From NCBI GenBank assembly GCA_018433945.1, contig JAHDQF010000022.1, positions 1-64,000 of the forward strand: DNA of 64,000 nucleotides, given 5' to 3'. Positions 26,582-35,143 of the stretch are shown piece after piece; position 1 is the stretch's first letter; each line of letters begins with the position of its first letter. The notes beneath the pieces were generated by a model. The model made no database searches. It saw only the letters and a list, made by a program, of their open reading frames with translations, and was not told the DNA's origin. A program made the position numbers and the translations under genes. Source of the stretch: Proteiniphilum sp. GTDB taxonomy: Bacteria; Bacteroidota; Bacteroidia; Bacteroidales; Dysgonomonadaceae.

Positions 26582-26893
26582 ATGTACGTCATAGTAGACA
26601 TTCAGGGTCAGCAGTTTAAAGTACAGCAGGACCAAAAATTATTTGTCCACAGGATCAATGCCGATCAGGGCGCAGAGGTGGAATTTGAGAAAGTGATGCT
26701 TGTCGACAATGAAGGCGCGATAACCGTTGGTTCGCCTGTCATTGAAGGAGCAAAAGTGGTAGTGGAGATTCTTTCACACGTCAAAGGAGACAAGGTTCTT
26801 ATTTTCAAAAAGAAAAAGAGAAAAGGATACAGGAAACTGAACGGCCACCGTCAACAGTTTTCTCAGGTGAGAGTCAAAGAAATTATTGCTTAA
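26582..26893 (+). CDS. rplU: 50S ribosomal protein L21
   Basis: 103 residues, full length for L21, beginning [20 protein letters not shown] at the ATG 26582. The C-terminal RNA-binding stretch [20 protein letters not shown] is diagnostic. The frame is open upstream, but a start before 26582 would lengthen the protein beyond the family. It forms the usual pair with rpmA, 20 nt downstream, behind a consensus promoter. Confidence 0.97.
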   Translation: MYVIVDIQGQQFKVQQDQKLFVHRINADQGAEVEFEKVMLVDNEGAITVGSPVIEGAKVVVEILSHVKGDKVLIFKKKKRKGYRKLNGHRQQFSQVRVKEIIA

Positions 26894-26913
26894 TCCGTTA
26901 AAATCAGAAGAAA

Positions 26914-27183
26914 ATGGCACATAAAAAAGGGGTTGGTAGTTCGAAGAACGGCCGTGAATCGGAAAGTAAACGATTGGGCGTTAAGATATTCGGTGGTGAG
27001 GTTACAAAAGCCGGCAGCATTATCGTGCGTCAGCGCGGTACAGTGCACCATCCCGGAGAAAATGTAGGTATCGGTAAAGACCATACACTCTTTGCACTGG
27101 TCGATGGCGTGGTGGTCTTTCGTAAGAGAAAGAACAACCGCTCTTTCGTATCGGTACAACCGCAGGCACAGGCCGAAGCGTAG
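26914..27183 (+). CDS. rpmA: 50S ribosomal protein L27
   Basis: 89 residues, starting [20 protein letters not shown], the conserved N-terminus that reaches the peptidyl transferase centre. The firmicute-type cleavable extension is absent. The body [20 protein letters not shown] is diagnostic. It ends the rplU-rpmA operon just before a strong bidirectional terminator. Confidence 0.98.
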   Translation: MAHKKGVGSSKNGRESESKRLGVKIFGGEVTKAGSIIVRQRGTVHHPGENVGIGKDHTLFALVDGVVVFRKRKNNRSFVSVQPQAQAEA

Positions 27184-27244
27184 CGTGCTGCCGCCTTTTC
27201 CGGAGGATGGAGACAGAAACCATAAAGTTATTTTTTAGTGTATA

Positions 27245-27277
27245 AAACAGCCTGCTTATCGAAGCAGGCTGTTTTTT
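27245..27277. terminator. Bidirectional intrinsic terminator between rpmA and the his operon
   Basis: AAACAGCCTGCTT (27245-27257), loop atcg, AAGCAGGCTGTTT (27262-27274), then T residues to 27277. The perfect 13-bp stem has a T run on one side and an A run on the other, so it can end both rpmA (+) and hisIE (-) transcripts. Confidence 0.9.
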
Positions 27278-27378
27278 AATGCACCTTGCATGTTTCGCCT
27301 TTTTCCATCAATGCATAGAGACGGTGGAAACTTTCTGTCGAATAAATATCGATGAAAAAAGTGTGGAAGTTTTTTCCC

Positions 27379-27966
27379 TCACTTATGTCTCTCTTTCAGA
27401 ACCGCTTCAATATCCTGCAACTTCAGATCTTTCGTCTTCAGCAGGATAAGATAGTGGTAGAGCAGGTCGGCTGCTTCATTTTTGAACAGGTCGATATTGT
27501 CGTCCTTCGCCTCGATCACCAGCTCCACAGCCTCTTCTCCCACCTTCTGTGCCACCTTGTTGACACCGCGGCTGAAAAGTTTGGCGGTATAGGAACCTTC
27601 CGGATTTTCGGTGATACGCTGTTCGATCACTTTCTCCAGTTCGTAGAGGAACCCTTTGGGCGTCTCCTCCTGAAAGCAGGAGGTGCTGCCGGTGTGACAG
27701 GTCGGCCCTTGCGGATACGCCTTGATCAGCAGCGTGTCGTTGTCGCAATCGACCTGTATCTCATCTACCATGAGAAAGTTGCCCGATGTCTCTCCCTTGG
27801 TCCATAGCCGCTGCTTGCTGCGGCTGAAGAAGGTTACTTTACCCTCTGCCCTGGTTTTCTCCAGCGCCTCCTCGTTCATGTAGCCCAGCATCAGTACCTG
27901 TAGTGTGCTGGCGTGCTGAATGACGACCGGAACCAGTCCTTCGTTTTTTTGAAAATCGATGTTCAC
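27379..27966 (-). CDS. hisI: Bifunctional phosphoribosyl-AMP cyclohydrolase / phosphoribosyl-ATP pyrophosphohydrolase
   Basis: 195 residues from a GTG at 27964-27966, chosen because homology begins there (NIDFQKNEGLVPVVIQ) and it leaves a 47-nt gap after hisF; an upstream extension would run into hisF. Domain 1 (about 1-110) is the cyclohydrolase, with VTFFSRSKQRLWTKGETSGN, DCDND and the zinc-binding GPTCHTGSTSCF. Domain 2 (about 115-195) is the pyrophosphohydrolase helical bundle with KVAQKVGEEAVELVIEAK. It catalyses steps 2 and 3 of histidine synthesis and is the last gene of the operon. Confidence 0.95.
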   Translation of the reverse strand: MNIDFQKNEGLVPVVIQHASTLQVLMLGYMNEEALEKTRAEGKVTFFSRSKQRLWTKGETSGNFLMVDEIQVDCDNDTLLIKAYPQGPTCHTGSTSCFQEETPKGFLYELEKVIEQRITENPEGSYTAKLFSRGVNKVAQKVGEEAVELVIEAKDDNIDLFKNEAADLLYHYLILLKTKDLKLQDIEAVLKERHK

Positions 27967-28013
27967 TTGACTTTTTTTTGTTTGTAAATGTATTTGTATC
28001 AATCCCCCGGCGA

Positions 28014-28769
28014 TTAACGTACGGGTATCTTTTGTTCCTGCAAATAGTGCTTCAATGTGGGTATGGGTATCTCCCCGAAGTGGAAGATACTTGCAGCCAG
28101 CGCCGCACTCGCCCTGGTTTCCCTGAACACATCGGCGAAGTGCTCCAGGCTGCCTGCTCCACCGGAAGCAATTACCGGAATATTTACCGCTTCGCTCACA
28201 CTGCGGGTGATATCGATGGCGAAGCCACTTTTGGTGCCGTCGTTGTTCATCGATGTAAGCAGGATCTCTCCCGCACCCCGTTTCTCTCCCTCCTTTGCCC
28301 AGTCGAGCGTGCGCAGCGGGGTGGGGGTTCGTCCGCCATGTACATAGACCATCCATTCTCCGTTTTCCTCCAATTTTGTGTCAATGGCAAGTACTACGCA
28401 CTGGTTGCCGAACTGATCGGCAATTCCGGTAATCAGTTCCGGATTATCAACGGCTGATGTATTTAAACTTATCTTGTCGGCTCCGGCCCTGATGATTGCC
28501 TGTGCATCTTCGAGCGTGCTGATGCCGCCACCCACCGTAAAGGGAATGTTGATCGCCTCGGCCACCCTGCGTACCAGTTCTGTGAGTGTCTTCCTTTTCT
28601 CTACCGTAGCAGTGATATCCAGAAACACCAGCTCGTCGGCACCCTCCTGCACGTAGCGTTTGGCGAGCTCCACGGCATCGCCCGCATCACGCAGTCCCAC
28701 AAAGTTGACTCCTTTTACTGTACGTCCCTCCTTGATGTCGAGGCAGGGAATAATTCTTTTTTTCAGCAT
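28014..28769 (-). CDS. hisF: Imidazole glycerol phosphate synthase, cyclase subunit
   Basis: 251 residues, half-barrel-repeat TIM barrel. Catalytic Asp near residue 11 in [18 protein letters not shown] and the second catalytic Asp in [20 protein letters not shown]. Partners with HisH, which supplies ammonia, to make imidazole glycerol phosphate and AICAR. It follows hisA after a 103-nt gap composed of tandem heptamers, the only large gap in this half of the operon. Confidence 0.97.
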   Translation of the reverse strand: MLKKRIIPCLDIKEGRTVKGVNFVGLRDAGDAVELAKRYVQEGADELVFLDITATVEKRKTLTELVRRVAEAINIPFTVGGGISTLEDAQAIIRAGADKISLNTSAVDNPELITGIADQFGNQCVVLAIDTKLEENGEWMVYVHGGRTPTPLRTLDWAKEGEKRGAGEILLTSMNNDGTKSGFAIDITRSVSEAVNIPVIASGGAGSLEHFADVFRETRASAALAASIFHFGEIPIPTLKHYLQEQKIPVR

Positions 28770-28780
28770 ATTTTTTTTAA

Positions 28781-28885
28781 CTTACCGCTTACCGCTTACA
28801 GCTTATAACTTACCGCTTACCGCTCACAGCTTATCGCTTACCGCTTATCGCTTATAACTTACAGCTTACAGCTTATAACTTACAG
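28781..28885 (-). repeat. Heptamer microsatellite between hisA and hisF (15 units)
   Basis: Fifteen consecutive 7-bp units on the + strand of the form cttaccg, cttacag, cttatcg or cttataa; on the transcribed strand they read CGGTAAG, CTGTAAG, CGATAAG and TTATAAG. The array fills the intergenic gap and enters the end of hisA: the last codons AGC TGT AAG TTA TAA, including the stop, are repeat units. The + strand frame through it gives an artefactual TAYRL-type repeat peptide. Confidence 0.9.
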
Positions 28886-29607
28886 CTCTCATTTCTAAAA
28901 AAACTTCTCAATTCATTTAGTCTGATCTTACCCTCGTAAATGGCTTTGCCGATGATGGCACCCTCACAGCCCAGCTCCTGCAGGGTCAGCAGATCGTCGA
29001 TGGAGGTGATGCCACCGCTGGCAATAAGCTGTATGTTCGTCCGGGCGATGATCTCCCGGTAGAGGTCGCTGGAGGGTCCCTCCAGCATGCCGTCCCTGGC
29101 GATATCGGTGCAGATCACGTAACGGACTCCCTCTTTCTCGTAGGCAGAAATAAAATCGACCACATCCTCTTCCGACTGTTGCTGCCAGCCGTTGGTGGCG
29201 ATCTTCCTGTGGTGACTGTCCGCACCGAGGATGATCCTGTCTGCGCCGTAGGTTGTGAGCCATCGCTGAAAGAGCGCGGGCTGCTGCTGGGCAATGCTGC
29301 CGCCGGTAACCTGTCTGGCGCCGTTTTCAAAGGCGATGCGTACATCCTCGTCCGACTTGATGCCACCGCCGAAATCGATCTTCAGCGATGTCTTCGTAGC
29401 AATCTCGTGTAGCACGTGGTGGTTGACGATGTGTTTCGATCTGGCGCCGTCGAGGTCCACCAGATGGAGGTAGCGAATGCCATGCGCTTCGAACTCCCTG
29501 GCGGCATCCAGCGGGTTGTCGCGATAGGTCTTCCGGGTGCTGTAGTCGCCTTTCGTCAGCCGCACGCACTTGCCGTCGATGATATCTATGGCGGGGATGA
29601 TTCTCAT
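28873..29607 (-). CDS. hisA: ProFAR isomerase (1-(5-phosphoribosyl)-5-[(5-phosphoribosylamino)methylideneamino] imidazole-4-carboxamide isomerase)
   Basis: 244 residues, TIM barrel. N-terminal catalytic Asp in [15 protein letters not shown], the [11 protein letters not shown] phosphate site, [15 protein letters not shown] with the second catalytic Asp and [12 protein letters not shown]. Step 4 of histidine synthesis. Its start overlaps the end of hisH by 4 nt. Its last few codons (SCKL, stop) are formed by the heptamer repeat that fills the gap to hisF, so the array has set the present C-terminus. Confidence 0.97.
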   Translation of the reverse strand: MRIIPAIDIIDGKCVRLTKGDYSTRKTYRDNPLDAAREFEAHGIRYLHLVDLDGARSKHIVNHHVLHEIATKTSLKIDFGGGIKSDEDVRIAFENGARQVTGGSIAQQQPALFQRWLTTYGADRIILGADSHHRKIATNGWQQQSEEDVVDFISAYEKEGVRYVICTDIARDGMLEGPSSDLYREIIARTNIQLIASGGITSIDDLLTLQELGCEGAIIGKAIYEGKIRLNELRSFFRNESCKL

Positions 29608-30182
29608 AACCTCAGAAAATTATGTAAAATATTTTCGCCCACGCTGCCCGACTTCTCCGGGTGAAACTGCGTGGCATAGAAATTGTCTCTCTGCATGGCC
29701 GCGCTGAACGGCAGGATATAGTTGCATGTCGCGATGGTCTGAGCGCATAATTCGGCATAATAGCTGTGCACGAAATAGACCGTATCCTCTTTGCCGAAAC
29801 CGGCAAAAAGCGGGCTCCGCAGATCCGACAGATTGTTCCATCCCATATGGGGGACGATCTCTCCCGGGGGAAATTTTTTCACCCGCGCATCGAAGATGCC
29901 GAAGCACGCCGTATCGCCCTCTTCGGAGTGGCTGCACATCAGCTGCAAGCCCAGGCAGATGCCCAGTACCGGTTGATGCAACGATTGAATCACATCGTCT
30001 AATTCCCTTTCTTTCAGGTAGATCATCGCCGACTTAGCTTCCCCGACTCCGGGAAAGATCACTTTGTCGGCTCGCAGAATTTCATCGATATCGTCGGTTA
30101 CCAGGCAGGGATAACCAAGCCGGCGTACCGCATTTTCCACCGAAGTAATATTTCCCGCGTTGTATTTTATAATTGCAATCAT
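29604..30182 (-). CDS. hisH: Imidazole glycerol phosphate synthase, glutamine amidotransferase subunit
   Basis: 192 residues, class I glutamine amidotransferase. Nucleophile Cys in [18 protein letters not shown]; the His/Glu pair lies in the C-terminal [14 protein letters not shown]. Early [11 protein letters not shown] gives the oxyanion region. It produces ammonia channelled to HisF. Start ATG at 30182, 58 nt after hisB; stop overlaps hisA. Confidence 0.97.
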   Translation of the reverse strand: MIAIIKYNAGNITSVENAVRRLGYPCLVTDDIDEILRADKVIFPGVGEAKSAMIYLKERELDDVIQSLHQPVLGICLGLQLMCSHSEEGDTACFGIFDARVKKFPPGEIVPHMGWNNLSDLRSPLFAGFGKEDTVYFVHSYYAELCAQTIATCNYILPFSAAMQRDNFYATQFHPEKSGSVGENILHNFLRL

Positions 30183-30187
30183 AATAT

Positions 30188-30212
30188 TAAATGTGCGAAT
30201 GTGTCAATGTGT
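30188..30212. repeat. Short octamer repeat between hisB and hisH
   Basis: The + strand reads taaatgtg, cgaatgtg, tcaatgtg: three tandem 8-mers sharing aatgtg, in the 58-nt hisB-hisH gap. A second kind of short tandem repeat within the his operon. Confidence 0.6.
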
Positions 30213-30240
30213 TGATTCAAAAGCTGATCGCTGACCGCTT

Positions 30241-31329
30241 TTACAAAACTCCTTTCGTGCTTGGGATGCCTTCCGTCTCGCCTCGCTTCACCGCCATTTT
30301 TACGGCGCGGGCAAAGGCTTTGAAGACGGCCTCTATCTTGTGGTGTTCATTGTCGCCCTCCGCCCGGATGTTGAGGTTGCACTTTGCATTGTCGCTGAAC
30401 GACTTGAAGAAGTGCATAAACATTTCGGTGGGAACATCGCCTACATACTCCCGTCGGAACTCCACCTCCCACACCAGCCAGGGACGTCCGCCGAAGTCGA
30501 TGGCCGCCTGCGCAAGGCAGTCGTCCATGGGCAGCATAAAGCCGTAGCGGGAGATGCCCTTCTTCATGCCCAGCGCCTGCAGGAAAGCCTCTCCCAGTGC
30601 GATGGCGGTATCTTCGATGGTGTGATGCTCGTCGATGTGCAGGTCGCCTTTCACCTGTACCGTCATGCGAATGTTGCCGTGGCGGGCAATTTGCTCCAGC
30701 ATATGATCGAAGAACCCCAGTCCGGTGGAGATGCTGTTCCTGCCGCTTTCATCGAGGTTGACCTCCACCAGGATATCGGTTTCGGCGGTTGTGCGATGTA
30801 CCCTTCCGGTACGCGGTTCGGCTTGCAGAAAACGGTAGATCTCGCCCCAGGAGGGGGTGCAAAGCGTGGCTTCCGGATGTGAACTGTTGCTTAATAATAT
30901 GGATTTACAATTCATGTTTTGTGCCAGTTGTACGTCCGTTACTCTGTCACCGATTACATAGGAGCCAGCCATGTTGTAACCGCCTTTCAGGTAGTGCGTC
31001 AGCATGGCCGTACCCGGTTTGCGGGTGGGCAGATGCTCGTGCGGAAAGGAGCGGTCGATCAGTACCTCGCTGAAATGTACTCCTTCATTTTCCAAAGCAC
31101 GGATGATCTTGTTGTGGGTCGGCCAGAAAGTCTCTTCAGGGAAAGAGGAGGTACCCAGGCCATCCTGGTTGGTGACCATCACCAGCTCATATTCCAGTTC
31201 GCTGGCAATGCGCGCGAGGTACTGAAAGACGCCGGGGTAGAACTCCAGCTTTTCAAGGCTGTCGATCTGTTCATCCTCCGGCTCCAGGACCAGTGTGCCG
31301 TCGCGGTCTATAAACAATACTCTCTTCAT
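30241..31329 (-). CDS. hisB: Bifunctional histidinol-phosphatase / imidazoleglycerol-phosphate dehydratase
   Basis: 362 residues. The N-terminal HAD phosphatase (1 to about 165) has FIDRDGTLV with Asp8 and Asp10, VTNQDGLG and the late [10 protein letters not shown]. The C-terminal dehydratase (about 175-362) has the two metal-binding [14 protein letters not shown] and [14 protein letters not shown] repeats. This fusion, as in enterobacteria, is standard in Bacteroidota. Steps 6 and 8 of the pathway. It overlaps hisC by 4 nt. Confidence 0.96.
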   Translation of the reverse strand: MKRVLFIDRDGTLVLEPEDEQIDSLEKLEFYPGVFQYLARIASELEYELVMVTNQDGLGTSSFPEETFWPTHNKIIRALENEGVHFSEVLIDRSFPHEHLPTRKPGTAMLTHYLKGGYNMAGSYVIGDRVTDVQLAQNMNCKSILLSNSSHPEATLCTPSWGEIYRFLQAEPRTGRVHRTTAETDILVEVNLDESGRNSISTGLGFFDHMLEQIARHGNIRMTVQVKGDLHIDEHHTIEDTAIALGEAFLQALGMKKGISRYGFMLPMDDCLAQAAIDFGGRPWLVWEVEFRREYVGDVPTEMFMHFFKSFSDNAKCNLNIRAEGDNEHHKIEAVFKAFARAVKMAVKRGETEGIPSTKGVL

Positions 31330-32357
31330 ATCTTCTGGTTGCTATAGTTGCGGATTGCGGTGAGCAGCTGTTGGTTTTCATTGGGAGTGCCCACGGTGAT
31401 GCGCAGGCAGTTGCGAACCACCGTATGACGATTGCGGACGATCACGCCGGACTCCACCAGGTAACGGTAGAGTGCATTGGCGTCATCAACCTCTACCAAC
31501 AGAAAGTTGGCATCGGAGGGATAAACCCGTTGAACAACCGATATTTTTTTAAGTTCTTTTTCAAGCAGGGCCCGCTGTTCGAGGATCACTTTCACCCGGT
31601 AGGCATACTTTTCCGGTTTGGAGAGTGCTTTGAGTGCTTCCTGCTGGTTGAAGGTACTCACGTTGTAAGGTGGCTTGGTCTTGTCCATCAGTGCGATGAT
31701 GCCGGCACTGGCGTAAGCGATGCCCACACGGGCACTGGCCAGCGCCCATGCCTTGCTGAAAGTCTGCATCACGATGAGGTTGGGGTAACGGGGGAGCAGT
31801 TCCGTGAAGCTTTTGTCGTCGCAGAAGTCGATATAGGCTTCGTCCACCACCACGATACCTTCGAACTCCTCCAGCAGCCGCTCCACGTTCTTCAAACGGT
31901 TTCCGGAAGGGTTGTTGGGCGAACAGACGAAGATGCACCTGGCACGTTGCTGCAGTATTTTATCGATCTGTAGTTCAAAATCAGCCGTCAGCGGTACCTC
32001 GATCACCTCCACATTGTGGATGTTTGCTGATACTTCATACATCCCGTAGGTGGGTGGGCAGAGGATCACACGGTCTTTTGCCGGCTCGCAGAAGATGCGG
32101 TAGACCAGGTCGATTACCTCGTCGCTGCCGTTGCCGATAAAGATGTTCTCTACGGGGATATGCTTGAAATTCGATAGTGCCTTTTTTAACTTACGTTGGT
32201 GCGGGTCGGGATAGCGGTTCTTCCTGCCGAACGGATTCTCGTTCGCATCAAGGAAGATCCCCTCATCCCCTGCAAACTCGTCGCGGGCGCTGGAGTAAGG
32301 CTTCAGTGCCCAGATATTGGGACGTACCAATGATTGTAAATCAAAATCTTTCATCAC
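31326..32357 (-). CDS. hisC: Histidinol-phosphate aminotransferase
   Basis: 343 residues, PLP-dependent fold type I. Features: [17 protein letters not shown] substrate-binding start, [30 protein letters not shown] and the PLP lysine in [16 protein letters not shown]. Step 7 of histidine synthesis. The start overlaps hisD by 17 nt and the end overlaps hisB by 4 nt, giving a tightly coupled D-C-B block. Confidence 0.96.
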   Translation of the reverse strand: MMKDFDLQSLVRPNIWALKPYSSARDEFAGDEGIFLDANENPFGRKNRYPDPHQRKLKKALSNFKHIPVENIFIGNGSDEVIDLVYRIFCEPAKDRVILCPPTYGMYEVSANIHNVEVIEVPLTADFELQIDKILQQRARCIFVCSPNNPSGNRLKNVERLLEEFEGIVVVDEAYIDFCDDKSFTELLPRYPNLIVMQTFSKAWALASARVGIAYASAGIIALMDKTKPPYNVSTFNQQEALKALSKPEKYAYRVKVILEQRALLEKELKKISVVQRVYPSDANFLLVEVDDANALYRYLVESGVIVRNRHTVVRNCLRITVGTPNENQQLLTAIRNYSNQKI

Positions 32358-33699
32358 TTTTTTCTTCTTCTGCGCTGTTTTCAGGAGTTATCTCTGAGGT
32401 TGACTGCAGGTGTTTAGCGGTGACCATTCCCAGACGCAACGTCACTGCATTCTTGTGGGCGTGGAGCTGCTCCGCCTCCGCCATGGTCTCGATGGCGTTT
32501 CCGATGCTGACGATTCCTTCCTCACTAAGCTGTTGGAAAGTGATCTTCTTCACAAAGCTGTCGAGCGACACCCCGCTGTAAGCTTTGGCGTTCCCACTGG
32601 TGGGCAGCGTGTGGTTGGTGCCGCTGGCATAGTCGCCGGCGCTTTCACAGCTGTAGTTACCGAGGAAAACCGAGCCTGCATTCACCACTTCGTGACTCAG
32701 CAATACCGGGTTTTCAACTGCCAGAACCAGATGTTCCGGAGCATATTGATTGCTGAAAGCCATACAATCCTCCAGATTCCTGAAGAGAATAGCCCTGCTG
32801 TTCTTGAGCGACTGCACAGCCACCTCCTGGCGGGGCACGTTGGGGAGCTGCAGGTCGATCTCCTTGTTCACTGCCTTGATCACCTGCTTGCTGTCTGAGA
32901 GCAGCATCACCTGACTGTCTGGTCCGTGCTCTGCCTGCGACAGCAGGTCGGCAGCCACAAACGCAGGGTTGGAGGTCTGATCGGCAATCACCAGCACCTC
33001 GCTGGGACCTGCCGGCATGTCGATCGCGGTGCCGTAGTACTGAGCCGATCGTTTGGCAGCCATCACATATTGGTTACCGGGACCAAAGATTTTATCCACC
33101 TTGGGAATGCTCTCCGTGCCGAATGTCATGGCGCCAATGGCCTGTATCCCTCCAGCGGCAAAGATGCGTGTGACGCCTGTCTGTTCAGCTGCGTAGAGAA
33201 TCGCCGGATGAATCTCTCCCTTCTCATTGGGAGGGGTACAGAGCACAATCTCGCTGCAACCGGCAATCTTTGCCGGTACCGCCAGCATCAACACCGTGGA
33301 GAAGAGCGGTGCCGTGCCGCCGGGGATGTAGATCCCGATACGTTCAATGGGGCGCGACTCGCGCCAGCAGACCACGCCGGGTGATGTCTCCACCTTGCGC
33401 ACCTCTTCGCGTTGAGAGAGATGGAAGGTTTCGATGTTCTTTCTTGCCAGCGCGATGGCTTGCTTCAGCCTTTCCGGCACTTTCTCTGCTGCCTGGAGAA
33501 TGGTCTCCCGTTCCACCAACAGCGACTGCTGTTCGGGATAGTCGAACTTGCGGCTGTTGGCCAGCACTGCCTTGTCGCCATTACGATGTATATCGTAGAA
33601 CATCTTCTCCACCATCTTCATCAGCTTGCGCTGTTTAATCATGGGGCGTTCGGTCAGCTTCTGCCATTTGCTTTGGGAAGGGTTGGATATTGTTTTCAT
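32341..33699 (-). CDS. hisD: Histidinol dehydrogenase
   Basis: 452 residues. Catalyses the final two NAD-linked oxidations of histidinol to histidine. Signature segments: GIYIPGGTAPLFSTVLMLAVPAKIAGC, FGPGNQYVMAAK, PAGPSEVLVIAD, QAEHGPDSQ, YAPEHL and the zinc-site region SAGDYASGTNHTLPTSG. The acidic tail [15 protein letters not shown] is beyond the usual end and overlaps hisC. The gene is separated from hisG by 206 nt that hold a large palindrome. Confidence 0.96.
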   Translation of the reverse strand: MKTISNPSQSKWQKLTERPMIKQRKLMKMVEKMFYDIHRNGDKAVLANSRKFDYPEQQSLLVERETILQAAEKVPERLKQAIALARKNIETFHLSQREEVRKVETSPGVVCWRESRPIERIGIYIPGGTAPLFSTVLMLAVPAKIAGCSEIVLCTPPNEKGEIHPAILYAAEQTGVTRIFAAGGIQAIGAMTFGTESIPKVDKIFGPGNQYVMAAKRSAQYYGTAIDMPAGPSEVLVIADQTSNPAFVAADLLSQAEHGPDSQVMLLSDSKQVIKAVNKEIDLQLPNVPRQEVAVQSLKNSRAILFRNLEDCMAFSNQYAPEHLVLAVENPVLLSHEVVNAGSVFLGNYSCESAGDYASGTNHTLPTSGNAKAYSGVSLDSFVKKITFQQLSEEGIVSIGNAIETMAEAEQLHAHKNAVTLRLGMVTAKHLQSTSEITPENSAEEEKSDERF

Positions 33700-33751
33700 T
33701 ATTTTACTTTATCAGGTTTCAATGATTGGAGATTGTTTTTCGAGACCTCAG

Positions 33752-33861
33752 CTTATTGCCGGGGTATTCGTTCGCTGCAACAGGCGTCATCTGATAAGTT
33801 GTTTGAGCATAGCGAGTTCTTATCAGATAGCCTGTAAAGCGGTAACGGGTCGGCAAATAAG
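33752..33861. repeat. 110-nt near-palindrome between hisG and hisD
   Basis: Nested inverted arms around one centre: CTTATTGCCG (33752-33761) with CGGCAAATAAG (33851-33861), ACAGGC (33780-33785) with GCCTGT (33830-33835), and the inner ATCTGATAAG (33789-33798) with CTTATCAGAT (33819-33828), leaving a 20-nt loop. The inner arms are perfect over 10 bp. It has no T tract. As RNA it would be a long hairpin in the his mRNA. It looks like a small inserted palindromic element. Confidence 0.75.
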
Positions 33862-33905
33862 ATGCAGTCGAAGAAAAACAATTCATCAATTTATCATTCT
33901 TATAA

Positions 33906-34763
33906 TTAGAGTATCATCTTTTCAATGGGAATTACCAGGATCCCTTCGGCTCCTTTCCGTTTCAGTTCATCGATCACCTCCCAGAAGTCATCGTCGCTGA
34001 TCACTGAGTGGACACTGCTCCACCCTTCATCTGCCAGCGGGATGATGCTGGGAGAGCGCATGCCGGGTATCAGGCGTACAATATCGGGCAGCACTGCATT
34101 GGGAGCGTTCAGCAGCACATACTTCTTTCCTTGTCCCTCCTTATAGGCTTTGATTCGGAAGAGCAGCTGATCCAGCAGCGAAGAGATGGCTGGGGTTAGG
34201 TTTTTGTTGCTGATGAGCACCGCTTCACTGCGCAGGATGGCCTCCACCTCCTTGAGGCCATTCATGATCAGCGTACTGCCGGTACTCACGATATCAAAGA
34301 TGCCGTCTGCCAGTCCAATTCCGGTAGCGATCTCAACGCTGCCTCCCAGCTCTTCAATCTTTACCTCTATTCCTTTCTCCCGGAAAAATTTGCCGAGGAT
34401 CTTCGGATAGCTGGTGGCAATCCGTTTGCCACGGAAATAGTCCAGACCGGTGTAAACCTCTTCTCTTGGGATGGCGAGTGACAGCCGGCAGTTGCTGAAG
34501 CCCAGTTTCTCAACTATTTTGACATCTTTATCTTTCTCCCACACTTCGTTTTCTCCCAGGATGCCGATATCAGCCACACCCTGCTCTACATATTGTGGAA
34601 TGTCATCGTCACGAAGAAAAAGGATCTCCATGGGGAAGTTTCGGGCTGTGGTTTTCAGCTTACGATCTCCATTTGAGACCTTGATGCCGCACTCGGTGAG
34701 CAATTCGAGCGATTTTTCGCTCAGTCGGCCGCTTTTCTGGATTGCAATCTTGATTTTTTCCAT
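33906..34763 (-). CDS. hisG: ATP phosphoribosyltransferase (long form)
   Basis: 285 residues from the ATG at 34761-34763 (MEKIKIAIQKSGRLSEKS); an upstream in-frame ATG at 34793 would lie too close to the attenuator. The catalytic domains (1 to about 210) show VEQGVADIGILGENEVWEKD, ATSYPKILGKFFREKG and the PRPP loop GLADGIFDIVSTGSTLIMNG. The C-terminal region (about 212-285) is the regulatory domain present only in long HisG, so the enzyme should be feedback-inhibited by histidine and not need HisZ. First gene of the operon. Confidence 0.96.
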   Translation of the reverse strand: MEKIKIAIQKSGRLSEKSLELLTECGIKVSNGDRKLKTTARNFPMEILFLRDDDIPQYVEQGVADIGILGENEVWEKDKDVKIVEKLGFSNCRLSLAIPREEVYTGLDYFRGKRIATSYPKILGKFFREKGIEVKIEELGGSVEIATGIGLADGIFDIVSTGSTLIMNGLKEVEAILRSEAVLISNKNLTPAISSLLDQLLFRIKAYKEGQGKKYVLLNAPNAVLPDIVRLIPGMRSPSIIPLADEGWSSVHSVISDDDFWEVIDELKRKGAEGILVIPIEKMIL

Positions 34764-34802
34764 TCTTCTTTTTTGCATTTTATCTGAATGCACCGGTATG
34801 GG

Positions 34803-34839
34803 AAAATAAAAACCCGCCTGATGCTCTTCAGACGGGTTT
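34803..34839 (-). terminator. his attenuator terminator hairpin
   Basis: In the direction of hisG: AAACCCGTCTGA, loop agagca, TCAGGCGGGTTT, then TTATTTT. Twelve-nucleotide arms with one internal mismatch and a T tract, 40 nt before the hisG start and 35 nt after the leader peptide stop. Its first arm (34828-34836) can instead pair with TCAGGCGAG at 34878-34886 inside the end of the leader peptide gene, which differs from the second terminator arm by one base. Confidence 0.88.
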
Positions 34840-34873
34840 TTTTAAATATTGTTAGCGTTCACACATATCTATT

Positions 34874-34927
34874 TCAGCTCGCCTGATTGCAAGTATGAAA
34901 ATGATGATGGAACCGGTATGCTTTCAT
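34874..34927 (-). CDS. hisL: His operon leader peptide
   Basis: Seventeen codons and TGA: MKAYRFHHHFHTCNQAS. Four of five consecutive residues 7-11 are histidine. It starts about 13 nt after the predicted transcription start and stops 35 nt before the terminator hairpin. Segment 34878-34886, covered by a ribosome that reaches the stop codon, is the strand that would form the antiterminator. Ribosome stalling at the His codons would leave it free and allow transcription into hisG. This is the classical layout of histidine attenuation; the peptide does not resemble the enterobacterial HisL beyond the His run. Confidence 0.85.
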   Translation of the reverse strand: MKAYRFHHHFHTCNQAS

Positions 34928-34946
34928 TTTTCTTTTATTTGTGTTG

Positions 34947-34979
34947 CAAAGATAGTGGAATATTTTGAAATAATACAAA
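34947..34979 (-). promoter_or_regulatory. his operon promoter
   Basis: Minus strand TTTG (34976-34979), 21-nt spacer, TATCTTTG (34947-34954). Full consensus, predicted start near 34940, directly in front of the leader peptide. Confidence 0.8.
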
Positions 34980-35129
34980 CATTCAGTTTTTTTTCGTGCA
35001 TCGCTACAGATTGTCACCTAACCGGATATCTTTGGATGTGGTGAGGATGCATCAGGAAATGGTGTTCCTAAAAAACGCAAAAAGGTGAGAAACATGGATG
35101 CTCGTTTTCGCTCTGTCGCATTTTTTATG

Positions 35130-35137
35130 TAAGTTTG
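35130..35137 (+). promoter_or_regulatory. -7 box of the porin gene, predicting a leaderless mRNA
   Basis: A perfect TAAGTTTG ends 6 nt before the ATG at 35144. A TTTTCG at 35105-35110 is a fair -33 candidate (spacing about 20). Transcription would begin at or next to the start codon. Confidence 0.6.
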
Positions 35138-35143
35138 CACCCG

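Noticed and set aside
28660..28857. Plus-strand frame with a TAYRLPLTAYNL repeat peptide
   Set aside because: It is the translation of the heptamer microsatellite and the antisense of hisF; such peptides are common artefacts in Bacteroidota annotation.
31371..31973. 200-codon plus-strand open frame opposite hisC
   Set aside because: Shadow of hisC; no start context and no family.
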